From Clusia tigrina (lineage: Eukaryota; Arthropoda; Insecta; Diptera; Clusiidae), in NCBI GenBank assembly GCA_920105625.2, contig OV050033.1:95482280-95546279 (forward strand): a stretch of 64,000 nucleotides of DNA, given 5' to 3'. How positions within the stretch are numbered: position 1 is the first letter of the stretch; each line of letters begins with the position of its first letter. The notes below the pieces were generated by a model that made no database searches, had not been told where the DNA came from, and was given only the letters and a program-made list of their open reading frames with translations. Positions 11,428 to 24,509 of this stretch are shown one piece after another. The position numbers and the translations under genes are program-made.

Positions 11428-12800
11428 CCTTGAAATTTTGTAGCAATAAAGTACTCGAGCCTCTTTTTCAATTCAAGTTATCGCACAAAGCTATGCTACC
11501 CTTGAGTCCCAAATCAAACACTGATAAAACTTCAAATGGCCCTAACTTCTAAACGGTACGTCCTACACCTTTCAAAGTTTGCAACATAGAAATGCTTGTA
11601 ACTTTTTACTGGAGCGTCATAAAACCTTGAAGTTTTGTAACAATAAAGTACTCGAGCCTCTTCTCAATTTAAGCTTTCGCTCAAATCTATGCCACCATTG
11701 AGTTCCAAATCAAACACTGATAAAACTTCAAATGTCCCTAACTTCTATACGGTACGTCCTACACCTATCAAAGTTTGCAACATACAAATGCTTGTAACTT
11801 TTTACTGGAGCGTCATAAAACCTTCAAATTTTGTAACAATAAAGTACTCTAGCCTCTTGTCAATTTAAACTATCGCTCAAAGCTATGCTACCCTTGAGTC
11901 CCAAATCAAACACTGATAAAACTTCAAATGGCGCTAACTCCTATACGGTATGTCCTACACCTATCAAAGTTTGCAACATAGAAACGCTTGTAACTTTTTA
12001 CTGGAGCGTCATAAAACCTTGAAATTTTGTAACAATAAAGTACTCGAGCCTCTTGTCAATTTAAGTTATCGCTCAAAGCTATGCTACCCTTGAGTCCCAA
12101 ATCAAACACTGATAAAACTTGAAATGGCCGTAACTCCTATACGGTACGTCCTACACCTATCAAAGTTTGCAAGATACAAATGCTTGTAACTTTTTACTGG
12201 AGCGTCATAAAACCTTGAAATTTTGTAAAAATAAAGTACTCGAGCCTCTTGTCAATTTAAGCTATCGCTCAAAGCTATGCTAACCTTGAGTCCCAAATCA
12301 AACACTGATAAAACTTCAAATTGCCCTAACTTCTATACGGTACGTCCTACACCTGTCAAAGTTTGCAACATACAAATGCTTGTAACTTTTTACTGGAGCG
12401 TCATAAAACCTTGAAATTTTGTAACAATAAAGTACTCGAGCCTCTTGTCAATTTAAGCTATCGCTCAAAGCTATGCTACCCTTGAGTCCCAAATCAAACA
12501 CTGATAAAACTTCAAATGGCTTTAACTCCTATACAGTACGTCCTACACCTATCAAAGTTTGCAACATACAGATGCTTGTAACTTTTTACTGGAACGTCAT
12601 AAAACCTTGAAATTTTGTAACAATAAAGTACTCGAGCTTCTTGTCAATTTAAACTATCGCTCAAAGCTATGCTACCATTGAGTTCCAAATCAAACACTGA
12701 TAAAACTTCAAATGGCCCTAACTTCTATACGGTACGTCCTACACCTATCAAAGTTTGCAACATACAAATGCTTGTAACTTTTTACTGGAGCGTCATAAAA
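11428..12800 (+). repeat. HOR-1b 7-monomer unit, copy 2 (1373 bp)
   Basis: Same order as copy 1, starting at 11428, 11625, 11821, 12017, 12213, 12409 and 12605. The copies differ at scattered bases. The third monomer here has 'aaactatcgc' rather than 'aagctatcgc', and the sixth keeps 'ctcgag' where copy 1 has 'ctctag'. Confidence 0.88.
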
Positions 12801-12997
12801 CCTTGAAATTTTGTAACAATAAAGTACTCGAGCCTCTTTTTCAATTTAAGTTATCGCACAAAGCTATGCTACCCTTGAGTCCCAAATCAAACACTGATAA
12901 AACTTCAAATGGCCCTAACTCCTATACGGTACGTCCTACACCTTTCAAAGTTTGCAACATAGAAATGCTTGTAACTTTTTACTGGAGCGTCATAAAA

Positions 12998-14762
12998 CCT
13001 TGAAATTTTGTAACAATAAAGTACTCGAGCCTCTTGTCAATTTAAGCTTTCGCTCAAATCTATGCCACCATTGAGTTCCAAATCAAACACTGATAAAACT
13101 TCAAATGGCCCTAACTTCTATACGGTACGTCCTACACCTATCAAAGTTTGCAACATACAAATGCTTGTAACTTTTTACTGGAGCGTCATAAAACCTTGAA
13201 ATTTTGTAACAATAAAGTACTCGAGCCTCTTGTCAATAGGGGCTATCGCTCAAAGCTATGCTACCCATGAGTCCGAAATCAAACACTGATAAAACTTCAA
13301 ATGGCCCTAACTCCTATACGGTACGTCCGACATCTATCAAAGTTTGCAACATAGAAACGCTTGTAACTTTTTACTGGAGTGTCATAAAACCTTGAAATTT
13401 TGTAACAATAAAGTACTCGAGCCCCTCGTCAATTTAAGTTATCGCTCAAAGCTATGCTACCCTTGATTCCCAAATCAAACACTGATAAAACTTCAAATGA
13501 CCCTAACTCCTATACGGTACGTCCTACACCTATCAAAGTTTGCCACATACAAATGCTTGTAACTTTTTACAGGAGCGTCATAAAACCTTGAAATTTTCTA
13601 ACAATAAAGTACTCGAGCCTCTTGTCAATTTAAGCTATCGCTCAAAGCTATGCTATACTTGAGTCCCAAATCAAACACTGATAAAACTTCAAATGGCCTT
13701 AACTTCTATACGGTACGTCCTACACCTATCACAGTTTGCAACATACAAATGCTTGTAAATTTTTACTGGAGCGTCATAAAACCTTGAAATTTTGTAACAA
13801 TAAAGTACTCGAGCCTCTTGTCAATTTAAGCTATCGCTCAAATCTATGCTACCCTTGAGTCCAAAATCAAACACTGATAAAACTTCAAATGGCCCTAACT
13901 TCTATACGGTACGTCCTACACCTATCAAAGTTTGCAACATACAAATGCTTGTAACTTTTTACTGGAGCGTCATAAAACCTTCAAATTTTGTTACAATAAG
14001 GTACTCGAGCCTCTTGTCAATTTAAGCTATCGCTGAAAGCTATGCTACCCTTGAGTCCCAAATCAAACACTGATAAAACTTCAAATGGCCCTAACTTCTA
14101 TACGGAACGCCCTACACCTATCAAAGTTTGCAGTATATAAATGCTTGTAACTTTTTACTGGAGCGTCATAAAACCTTGACATTTTGTAACAATAAAGTAC
14201 TCGAGCCTCTTGTCAATTTAAGCTATCGCTCAAAGCTATGCTACCCTTGAGTCCCAAATCAAACACTGATAAAACTTCAAGTGGCCCTAACTTCTATACG
14301 GTACGTCCTACACCTATCAAAGTTTGCAACATACAAATGCTTGTAACTTTTTACTGGAGCATCATAAAACCTTTGAAATTTTGTAACAATAAAGTACTCG
14401 AGCCTCTTGTCAATTTAAGCTATCGCTCAAAGCTATGCTACCCTTCAGTCCCAAATCAAACACTGATAAAACTTCAAATGTCCCTAACATTTATACGGGA
14501 CGTCCTACATCTATCAAAGTTTGCAACATACAAATGCTTGTAACTTTTTACTGGAGCGTCATGAAACCTTGAAATTTGGTAAAAATAAAGTACTCGAGCC
14601 TCTTGTCAATTTAAGCCATTGCTCAAATCTATGCTACCCTTGAGTCCCAAAACAAACAGTGATAAAACTTCAAATGGCCCTAACTCCTATACGGTACGTC
14701 CTACACCTTTCAAAGTTTGCAACATAGAAATGCTTGTAACTTTTTACTGGAGCGTCATAAAA
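12998..14762 (+). repeat. 9-monomer block, copy 1 (1765 bp)
   Basis: Order: 9 (12998), 13 (13194), 14 (13390), 15 (13586), a 'tccaaaatc' monomer (13782), a 'gttacaataagg' monomer (13978), a 'cttgacattttg' monomer (14174), 16 (14370, 197 bp from 'cctttgaaa') and a 2/8 hybrid (14567). The block directly follows type 8 at 12801. Confidence 0.87.
14567..14762 (+). repeat. Hybrid monomer, type 2 front and type 8 back
   Basis: The front has type-2 markers ('ttggtaaaaataaag', 'ccattgctcaaatc'). The back has type-8 markers ('ggccctaactcc', 'cctttcaaag', 'catagaaatg'). The switch falls at roughly 14640-14690. This is the expected junction of an unequal exchange that created the 1765-bp duplication. 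Confidence 0.8.
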
Positions 14763-16527
14763 CCTTGAAATTTTGTAACAATAAAGTACTCGAGCCTCTT
14801 GTCAATTTAAGCTTTCGCTCAAATCTATGCCACCATTGAGTTCCAAATCAAACACTGATAAAACTTCAAATGGCCCTAACTTCTATACGGTACGTCCTAC
14901 ACCTATCAAAGTTTGCAACATACAAATGCTTGTAACTTTTTACTGGAGCGTCATAAAACCTTGAAATTTTGTAACAATAAAGTACTCGAGCCTCTTGTCA
15001 ATAGGGGCTATCGCTCAAAGCTATGCTACCCATGAGTCCGAAATCAAACACTGATAAAACTTCAAATGGCCCTAACTCCTATACGGTACGTCCGACATCT
15101 ATCAAAGTTTGCAACATAGAAACGCTTGTAACTTTTTAGTGGAGTGTCATAAAACCTTGAAATTTTGTAACAATAAAGTACTCGAGCCCCTTGTCAATTT
15201 AAGTTATCGCTCAAAGCTATGCTACCCTTGATTCCCAAATCAAACACTGATAAAACTTCAAAGGACCCTAACTCCTATACGGTACGTCCTACACCTATCA
15301 AAGTTTGCCACATACAAATGCTTGTAACTTTTTACTGGAGCGTCATAAAACCTTGAAATTTTCTAACAATAAAGTACTCGAGCCTCTTGTCAATTTAAGC
15401 TATCGCTCAAAGCTATGCTATACTTGAGTCCCAAATCAAACACTGATAAAACTTCAAATGGCCTTAACTTCTATACGGTACGTCCTACACCTATCACAGT
15501 TTGCAACATACAAATGCTTGTAAATTTTTACTGGAGCGTCATAAAACCTTGAAATTTTGTAACAATAAAGTACTCGAGCCTCTTGTCAATTTAAGCTATC
15601 GCTCAAATCTATGCTACCCTTGAGTCCAAAATCAAACACTGATAAAACTTCAAATGGCCCTAACTTCTATACGGTACGTCCTACACCTATCAAAGTTTGC
15701 AACATACAAATGCTTGTAACTTTTTACTGGAGCGTCATAAAACCTTCAAATTTTGTTACAATAAGGTACTCGAGCCTCTTGTCAATTTAAGCTATCGCTG
15801 AAAGCTATGCTACCCTTGAGTCCCAAATCAAACACTGATAAAACTTCAAATGGCCCTAACTTCTATACCGAACGCCCTACACCTATCAAAGTTTGCAGTA
15901 TATAAATGCTTGTAACTTTTTACTGGAGCGTCATAAAACCTTGACATTTTGTAACAATAAAGTACTCGAGCCTCTTGTCAATTTAAGCTATCGCTCAAAG
16001 CTATGCTACCCTTGAGTCCCAAATCAAACACTGATAAAACTTCAAGTGGCCCTAACTTCTATACGGTACGTCCTACACCTATCAAAGTTTGCAACATACA
16101 AATGCTTGTAACTTTTTACTGGAGCATCATAAAACCTTTGAAATTTTGTAACAATAAAGTACTCGAGCCTCTTGTCAATTTAAGCTATCGCTCAAAGCTA
16201 TGCTACCCTTCAGTCCCAAATCAAACACTGATAAAACTTCAAATGTCCCTAACTTTTATACGGGACGTCCTACATCTATCAAAGTTTGCAACATACAAAT
16301 GCTTGTAACTTTTTACTGGAGCGTCATGAAACCTTGAAATTTTGTAACAATAAAGTACTCGAGCCTCTTGTCAATTTAAGCTATCGCTCAAAGCTATGCT
16401 ACCCTTCAGTCCCAAATCAAACACTGATAAAACTTCAAATGTCCCTAACTTTTATACGGGGCGTCCTACATCTATCAAAGTTTGCAACATACAAATGCTT
16501 GTAACTTTTTACTGGAGCGTCATGAAA
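14763..16527 (+). repeat. 9-monomer block, copy 2 (1765 bp)
   Basis: Same monomer order as at 12998, except that the last monomer (16332) is a second type 16 ('cttcagtccc', 'tttatacgggg') instead of the 2/8 hybrid. It is followed at 16528 by type 2, then a 197-bp monomer, a type 7-like monomer, type 10 and type 8 up to 17509. Together these make a 2747-bp, 14-monomer stretch (14763-17509). Confidence 0.86.
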
Positions 16528-17509
16528 CCTTGAAATTTGGTAAAAATAAAGTACTCGAGCCTCTTGTCAATTTAAGCCATTGCTCAAATCTATGCTACCC
16601 TTGAGTCCCAAATCAAACACTGATAAAACTTCAAATGGCTTTAACTCCTATACGGTACGTCCTACACCTATCAAAGTTTGCAACATACAAATGCTTGTAA
16701 CTTTTTACTGGAGCGTCATAAAACCTTTGAAATTTTGTAACAATAAAGTACTCGAGCCTCTTGTCAATTTAAGCTATCGCTCAAAGCTATGCTACCCTTG
16801 AGTCCCAAATCAAACACTGATAAAACTTCAAATGGCCCTAACTTCTATACGGTACGTCCTACACCTGCCACAGTTTGCAACATACAAATGCTTGTAACTT
16901 TTTACTGGAGCGTCATAAAACCTTGAAATTTTGTAACAATAAAGTACTCGAGGCTCTTGTCAATTTAAGCTATCGCTCAAAGCTATGCTACCCTTGAGTC
17001 CCAAATCAAACACTGATAAAACTTCAAATGGCTTTAACTCCTATACAGTACGTCCTACACCTATCAAAGTTTGCAACATACAGATGCTTGTAACTTTTTA
17101 CTGGAACGTCATAAAACCTTGAAATTTTGTAACAATAAAGTACTCGAGCTTCTTGTCAATTTAAACTATCGCTCAAAGCTATGCTACCATTGAGTTCCAA
17201 ATCAAACACTTATAAAACTTCAAATGACCCTAACTTCTATACGGTACGTCCTACACCTATCAAAGTTTGCAACATACAAATGCTTGTAACTTTTTACTGG
17301 AGCGTCATAAAACCTTGAAATTTTGTAACAATAAAGTACTCGAGCCTCTTTTTCAATTTAAGTTATCGCACAAAGCTATGCTACCCTTGAGTCCCAAATC
17401 AAACACTGATAAAACTTCAAATGGTCCTAACTCCTATACGGTACGTCCTACACCTTTCAAAGTTTGCAACATAGAAATGCTTGTAACTTTTTACTGGAGC
17501 GTCATAAAA
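16528..17509 (+). repeat. Five-monomer linker between 9-monomer blocks
   Basis: Starts are 16528 (type 2), 16724 (197 bp, 'cctttgaaa', ends 'ctgccacag'), 16921 ('gaggctcttg', type 7-like back half with 'cagtacgtcc' and 'ggaacgtc'), 17117 (type 10) and 17313 (type 8, 197 bp). The last three reproduce the 7-10-8 order seen at 12409-12997. Confidence 0.83.
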
Positions 17510-19274
17510 CCTTGAAATTTTGTAACAATAAAGTACTCGAGCCTCTTGTCAATTTAAGCTTTCGCTCAAATCTATGCCACCATTGAGTTCCAAATCAAAC
17601 ACTGATAAAACTTCAAATGGCCCTAATTTCTATACGGTACGTCCTACACCTATCAAAGTTTGCAACATACAAATGCTTGTAACTTTTTACTGGAGCGTCA
17701 TAAAACCTTGAAATTTTGTAACAATAAAGTACTCGAGCCTCTTGTCAATAGGGGCTATCGCTCAAAGCTACGCTACCCATGAGTCCCAAATCAAACACTG
17801 ACAAAAATTCAAATGGCCCTAACTCCTATACGGTACGTCCGACATCTAACAAAGTTTGCAACATAGAAACGCTTGTAACTTTTTACTGGAGTGTCATAAA
17901 ACCTTGAAATTTTGTAACAATAAAGTACTCGAGCCCCTTGTCAATTTAAGTTATCGCTCAAAGCTATGCTACCCTTGATTCCCAAATCAAACACTGATAA
18001 AACTTCAAATGACCCTAACTCCTATACGGTACGTCCTACACCTATCAAAGTTTGCCACATACAAATGCTTGTAACTTTTTACTGGAGCGTCATAAAACCT
18101 TGAAATTTTCTAACAATAAAGTACTCGAGCCTCTTGTCAATTTAAGCTATCGCTCAAAGCTATGCTATACTTGAGTCCCAAATCAAAAAGTGATAAAACT
18201 TCAAATGGCCTTAACTTCTATACGGTACGTCCTACACCTATCACAGTTTGCAACATACAAATGCTTGTAAATTTTTACTGGAGCGTCATAAAACCTTGAA
18301 ATTTTGTAACAATAAAGTACTCGAGCCTCTTGTCAATTTAAGCTATCGCTCAAATCTATGCTACATTTGAGTCCAAAATCAAACACTGATAAAACTTCAA
18401 ATGGCCCTAACTTCTATACGGTACGTCCTACACCTATCAAAGTTTGCAACATACAAATGCTTGTAACTTTTTACTGGAGCGTCATAAAACCTTCAAATTT
18501 TGTTACAATAAGGTACTCGAGCCTCTTGTCAATTTAAGCTATCGCTGAAAGCTATGCTACCCTTGAGTCCCAAATCAAACACTGATAAAACTTCAAATGG
18601 CCCTAACTTCTATACGGAACGCCCTACACCTATCAAAGTTTGCAGTATATAAATGCTTGTAACTTTTTACTGGAGCGTCAAAAAACCTTGACATTTTGTA
18701 ACAATAAAGTACTCGAGCCTCTTGTCAATTTAAGCTATCGCTCAAAGCTATGCTACCCTTGAGTCCCAAATCAAACACTGATAAAACTTCAAGTGGCCCT
18801 AACTTCTATACGGTACGTCCTACACCTATCAAAGTTTGCAACATACAAATGCTTGTAACTTTTTACTGGAGCATCATAAAACCTTTGAAATTTTGTAACA
18901 ATAAAGTACTCGAGCCTCTTGTCAATTTAAGCTATCGCTCAAAGCTATGCTACCCTTCAGTCCCAAATCAAACACTGATAAAACTTCAAATGTCCCTAAC
19001 TTTTATACGGGACGTCCTACATCTATCAAAGTTTGCAACATACAAATGCTTGTAACTTTTTACTGGAGCGTCATGAAACCTTGAAATTTTGTAACAATAA
19101 AGTACTCGAGCCTCTTGTCAATTTAAGCTATCGCTCAAAGCTATGCTACCCTTCAGTCCCAAATCAAACACTGATAAAACTTCAAATGTCCCTAACTTTT
19201 ATACGGGACGTCCTACATCTATCAAAGTTTGCAACATACAAATGCTTGTAACTTTTTACTGGAGCGTCATGAAA
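17510..19274 (+). repeat. 9-monomer block, copy 3 (1765 bp)
   Basis: Same order as copy 2, ending in two type-16 monomers (18882 and 19079). It continues into types 2 (19275), 3 (19471) and 4 (19667), that is, back into the original HOR-1 order but without types 17 and 1. Confidence 0.86.
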
Positions 19275-20254
19275 CCTTGAAATTTGGTAACAATAAAGTA
19301 CTCGAGCCTCTTGTCAATTTAAGCCATTGCTCAAATCTATGCTACCCTTGAGTCCCAAATCAAACACTGATAAAACTTCAAATGGCTTTAACTCCTATAC
19401 GGTACGTCCTACACCTATCAAAGTTTGCAACATACAGATGTTTGTAACTTTTTACTGGAGCGTCATAGAACCTTGAAATTTTGTAACAATAAAGTACTCG
19501 AGCCTCTTGTCAATTTAAGCTATCGCTCAAAGCAATCCTACCCTTGAGTCCCAAATCAATCACTGATAAAACTTCAAATAGCCTTAACTTCTATACGGTT
19601 CGTCCTACACCTATCAAAGTTTGCAACATACAAATGCTTGTAACTTTTTACTGGAGCGTCATAAAACCTTGAAATTTTGTAACAATAAAGTGCTCGAGCC
19701 TCTTGTCAATTTAAGCTATCGCTCAAACCTATGCTACCCTTGAGTCCAAAATCAAACATTGACAAAACTTCGAATGGCCTTAACTTCTATACGGTACGTC
19801 CTACACCTATCAAAGTTTGCAACATACAAATGCTTGTAACTTTTTACTGGAGCGTCATAAAACCTTCAAACTTTGTAACAATAAAGTACTCTAGCCTCTT
19901 GTCAATTTAAGCTATCGCTCAAAGCTATGCTACCATTGAGTCCCTAATCAAATACTGATAAAACTTCAAATGGCCCAAACTTCTATACGGTACGTCCTAC
20001 ACCTATCAAAGTTTGCAACATACAAATGATTGTAACTTTTTACTGGATCGTCATAAAACCTTGAAATTTTGTAACAATAAAGTACTCGAGCCTCTTGTCA
20101 ATTTAAGCTATCGCTCAAAGCTATGCTACCCATGAGTCCCAAATCAAACACTGATAAAACTTCAAATGGACCTAACTCCTATACGGTACGTCCTACACCT
20201 TTCAAAGTTTGCAACATAGAAATGCTTGTAACTTTTTACTGGAGCGTCATAAAA
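19275..20254 (+). repeat. End of HOR-1-type monomers, transition
   Basis: Types 2, 3 and 4 (19275-19862) still match HOR-1 closely. From 19863 ('cttcaaactttg', 'gagtccctaatc', 'ggcccaaac', 'ggatcgtc') and 20059 ('acccatgag', 'ggacctaactcc') the monomers no longer match a HOR-1 type. Confidence 0.8.
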
Positions 20255-21223
20255 CCTTGAAATTTTGTAACAATAAAGTACTCGAGCCTCTTGTCAATTT
20301 AAGCTCTCGCTCAAAGTGAGTTCCAAATCAAACACTGATAAAACTTCAAATGGCCCTAACTTCTATACGGTACGTCCTACACCTATCAAAGTTTGCAACA
20401 TACAAATGCTTGTAACTTTTTACTGGAGCGTCATAAAACCTTGAAATTTGGTAACAATAAAGTACTCGAGCCTCTTGTCAATTTAAGCTATCGCTCAAAG
20501 CTATGCTACCCTTGAGTCCCAAATCAAACACTGATAAAACTTCAAATGGCTTTAACTCCTATACGGTACGTCCTACACCTATCAAAGTTTGCAACTTACA
20601 GATGCTTGTAACTTTTTACTGGAGCGTCATAGAACCTTTAAATTTTGTAACAATAAAGTACTCGAGCCTCTTGTCAATTTAAGCTATCGCTCAAAGCTAT
20701 GTTACCTTGAGTCGCAAATCAAACACTGATAAAACTTTAAATGGCCCTAACTCCTATACGGTACGCCCTACACCTATCAAAGTTTTTCAACATACAAATG
20801 CTTGTAACTTTTTACTGGAGCGTCATAAAACCTTGAAATTTTGTAACAATAAAGTACTCGAGCCTCTTGTCAATTTAAGCTATCGCCCAAAGCTATGCTA
20901 CCCTTGAGTCCCAAATCAAACACTGATAAAACTTCAAATGGCCCTAACTTCTATACGGAACGCCCTAAACCTATCAAAGTTTGCAACATACAAACGCTTG
21001 TAACTTTTTACTGGAGCGTCATAAAACCTTGAAATTTTGTAACAATAAAGTACTCGAGCCTTTTTTTCAATTTAAGTTATCGCTCAAAGCTATGCTACCC
21101 TTGAGACCCAAATCAAACACTGATAAAACTTCAAATGGCCCTAACTCCTATACGGTACGTCCTACACCTTTCAAAGTTTGCAACATAGAAATGCTTGTAA
21201 CTTTTTACTGGAGCGTCATAAAA
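20255..21223 (+). repeat. Five-monomer tandem duplication, copy 1 (969 bp)
   Basis: It begins with a 184-bp monomer in which 12 bp are missing ('ctcaaagtgagttcc' instead of 'ctcaaagctatgccaccattgagttcc'). It also carries 'ctatgttaccttgag' (1-bp loss), 'aaagtttttcaac' (1-bp gain) and a 'cctttttttcaa' 197-bp monomer at 21027. Sum: 5x196-12+1-1+1 = 969. Confidence 0.85.
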
Positions 21224-21900
21224 CCTTGAAATTTTGTAACAATAAAGTACTCGAGCCTCTTGTCAATTTAAGCTCTCGCTCAAAGTGAGTTCCAAATCAA
21301 ACACTGATAAAACTTCAAATGGCCCTAACTTCTATACGGTACGTCCTACACCTATCAAAGTTTGCAACATACAAATGCTTGTAACTTTTTACTGGAGCGT
21401 CATAAAACCTTGAAATTTGGTAACAATAAAGTACTCGAGCCTCTTGTCAATTTAAGCTATCGCTAAAAGCTATGCTACCCTTGAGTCCCAAATCAAACAC
21501 TGATAAAACTTCAAATGGCTTTAACTCCTATACGGTACGTCCTACACCTATCAAAGTTTGCAACTTACAGATGCTTGTAACTTTTTACTGGAGCGTCATA
21601 GAACCTTGAAATTTTGTAACAATAAAGTACTCGAGCCTCTTGTCAATTTAAGCTATTGCTCAAAGCTATGTTACCTTGAGTCCCAAATCAAACACTGATA
21701 AAACTTCAAATGGCCCTAACTCCTATACGGTACGTCCTACACCTATCAAAGTTTTTCAACATACAAATGCTTGTAACTTTTTACTGGAGCGTCATAAAAC
21801 CTTGAAATTTTGTAACAATAAAGTACTCGAGCCTCTTGTCAATTTAAGCTATCGCCCAAAGCTATGCTACCCTTGAGTCCCAAATCAAACACTGATAAAA
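21224..21900 (+). repeat. 969-bp duplication, copy 2 (partial)
   Basis: Starts with the same 184-bp deleted monomer and follows copy 1 through 'gttaccttgag', 'gtttttcaac' and 'tatcgcccaaag'. It diverges at about 21.9 kb into 'ggctttaacttc' and 'ggttcgtcc'. Confidence 0.83.
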
Positions 21901-22192
21901 CTTCAAATGGCTTTAACTTCTATACGGTTCGTCCTACACCTATCAAAGTTTGCAAACATATAAATGCTTGTAAGTTTTTACTGGAGCGTCATACAACCTT
22001 GAAATTTGGTAACAATAAAGTACTCGAGCTTCTTGTCAATTTAAGCTATCGCTCAAAGCTATGCTACCCTTGAGTCCAAAATCAAACACTGATAAAACTT
22101 CAAATGGTCCTAACTTCTATACGGTACGTCCTACACCTATCAAAGTTTGCAACATACAAATGCTTGTAACTTTTTACTATAGCGGCATAAAA

Positions 22193-24349
22193 CCTTCAAA
22201 TTTTGTAACAATAAAGTACTCGAGCCTCTTGTCAATTTAAGCTATCGCTCAAAGCTATGCTACGCTTGAGTACCAAATCAAACACTGATAAAACTTAAAA
22301 TGGCCCTAACTTCTATACGGTACGCCCTACACCTATCAAAGTTTGCCGAATTCAAATGCTTGTAGCTTTTTACTGGAGCGTCATAAAACCTTGAAATTTT
22401 GTAACAATAAAGTACTCGAGCCTCTTGTCAATTTAAGCTATCGCTCAAAGCTATGCTACCCTTGAGTCCCAAATCAAACACTGATAAAACTTCAAATGGC
22501 TTTAACTCCTATACGGTACGTCCTACACCTATCAAAGTTTGCAACGTACAGATGCTTGTAACTTTTTACTGGAGCGTCATAGAAGCTTGAAATTTTGTAA
22601 CAATAAAGTACTCGAGCCTCTTGTCAATTTAAGCTATCGTTCAAAGCTATGCTACCCTTGAGTCCCAAATCAAACACTGATAAAACTTCAAATAGCCTTA
22701 ACTGCTATACGGTACGTCCTACACCTATCAAAGTTTGCAACATAGAAATGCTTGTAACTTTTTACTGGAGCGTCATAAAACCTTGAAATTTTGTAACAAT
22801 AAAGTACTCGAGCCTCTTGTCAATTTAAGCTCTCGCTCAAAGCTATGCCACCATTGAGTTCCAAATCAAACACTGATAAAACTTCTAATGGCCCTAACTT
22901 CTATACGGTACGTCCTACACCTATCAAAGTTTGCAACATACAAATGCTTGTAACTTTTTACTGGAGCGTCATAAAACCTTGAAATTTTGTAACAATAAAG
23001 TACTCGAGCCTCTTGTCAATTTAAGCTCTCGCTCAAAGCTATGCCACCATTGAGTTCCAAATCAAACACTGATAAAACTTCAAATGGCCCTAACTTCTAT
23101 ACGGTACGTCCTACACCTATCAAAGTTTGCAACATACAAATGCTTGTAACTTTTTACTGGAGCGTCATAAAACCTTGAAATTTGGTAACAATAAAGTACT
23201 CCAGCCTCTTGTCAATTGAAGCTATAGCACAAAGCTATGCTACCCTTGAGTCCCAAATCAAACACTGATAAAACTTCAAATGGCTTTAACTCCTATACGG
23301 TACGTCCTACACCTATCAAAGTTTGCAACGTACAGATGCTTGTAACTTTTTACTGGAGCGTCATAAAACCTTGAAATTTGGTAACAATAAAGTACTCGAG
23401 CCTCTTGTCAATTTAAGCTATCGTTCAAAGCTATGCTACCCTTGAGTCCCAAATCAAACACTGATAAAACTTCAAATAGCCTTAACTGCTATACGGTACG
23501 TCCTACACCTATCAAAGTTTACAACATACAAATGCTTGTAACTTTTTACTATAGCGTCATAAAACCTTCAAATTTTGTAACAATAAAGTACTCGAACCTC
23601 TTGTCAATTTAAGCTATCGCTCAAAGCTATGCTACGCTTGAGTCCCAAATCAAACACTGATAAAACTTAAAATGGCCCTAACTTCTATACGGTACGCCCT
23701 ACACCTATCAAAGTTTGCAGAATTCAAATGCTTGTAGCTTTTTACTGGAGCGTCATAAAACCTTGAAATTTTGTAACAATAAAGTACTCGAGCCTCTTGT
23801 CAATTTAAGCTATCGCTCAAAGCTATGCTACCCTTGAGTCCCAAATCAAACAGTGATAAAACTTCAAATGGCCCTAACTTCTCTACGGTACGTCCTACAC
23901 CTATCAAAGTTTGCAACATACAAATGCTTGTAACTTTTTACTGGAGCGTCATAAAACCTTGAAATTTTGTAACAATAAAGTACTCGAGCCTCTATTTCAA
24001 TTTAAGTTATCGCTCAAAGCTATGCTACCCTTGAGTCCGAAATCAAACACTGATAAAACTTCAAATGGCCCTAACTTCTATACGGTACGTCCTACACCTA
24101 TCAAAGTTTGCAACATACAAATGCTTGTAACTTTTTACTGGAGCGTCATAAATCCTTGAAATTTGGTAACAACAAAGTACTCCAGCCTCTTGTCAATTGA
24201 AGCTATAGCACAAAGCTATGCTACCCTTGAGTCCCAAATCAAACACTGATAAAACTTCAAATGGCTTTAACTCCTATACGGTACGTCCTACGCCTATCAA
24301 AGTTTGCAACGTACAGATGCTTGTAACTTTTTACTGTAGCGTCATAGAA
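22193..24349 (+). repeat. Start of HOR-2 domain, irregular order with EcoRI monomers
   Basis: Monomers with HOR-2 markers appear here ('gttcaaag', 'aatagcc' with 'aactgctatac', 'gctctcgctc', 'ccaccattgag', 'ctccagcc', 'gcaacgtac') but not yet in regular order. EcoRI-bearing monomers (GAATTC at 22348 and 23720) sit after 'tactatagcg' and 'ctacgcttgag' monomers. Confidence 0.8.
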
Positions 24350-24509
24350 GCTTGAAATTTTGTAACAATAAAGTACTCGAGCCTCTTGTCAATCCAAATC
24401 AAACACTGATAAAACTTCAAATAGCCTTAACTGCTATACGGTACGTCCTACACCTATCAAAGTTTGCAACATAGAAATGCTTGTAACTTTTTACTGGAAC
24501 GTCATAAAA
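24350..24509 (+). repeat. Truncated 160-bp b-type monomer
   Basis: It reads 'cttgtcaatccaaatc', so 36 bp have been lost after 24393 compared with the full b monomer ('ttaagctatcg' to 'cttgagtc'). Both ends are normal b sequence. The deletion differs from the type-1 truncation although the length is the same. Confidence 0.9.

Noticed and set aside
14238..14543. Open frame of 101 codons, repeated at 16003 and 18750
   Set aside because: It spans two satellite monomers. The extra T in 'cctttgaaa' (197-bp monomer) keeps the frame open. It is duplicated because the 9-monomer block is duplicated, not because of coding constraint.
22348..22353. EcoRI sites (GAATTC) as a cloning or vector artefact
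   Set aside because: The sites arise by point changes within ordinary monomers ('gcagaattcaaatg'), recur in the same context at 23720, 26038 and 37614, and have no vector sequence around them.
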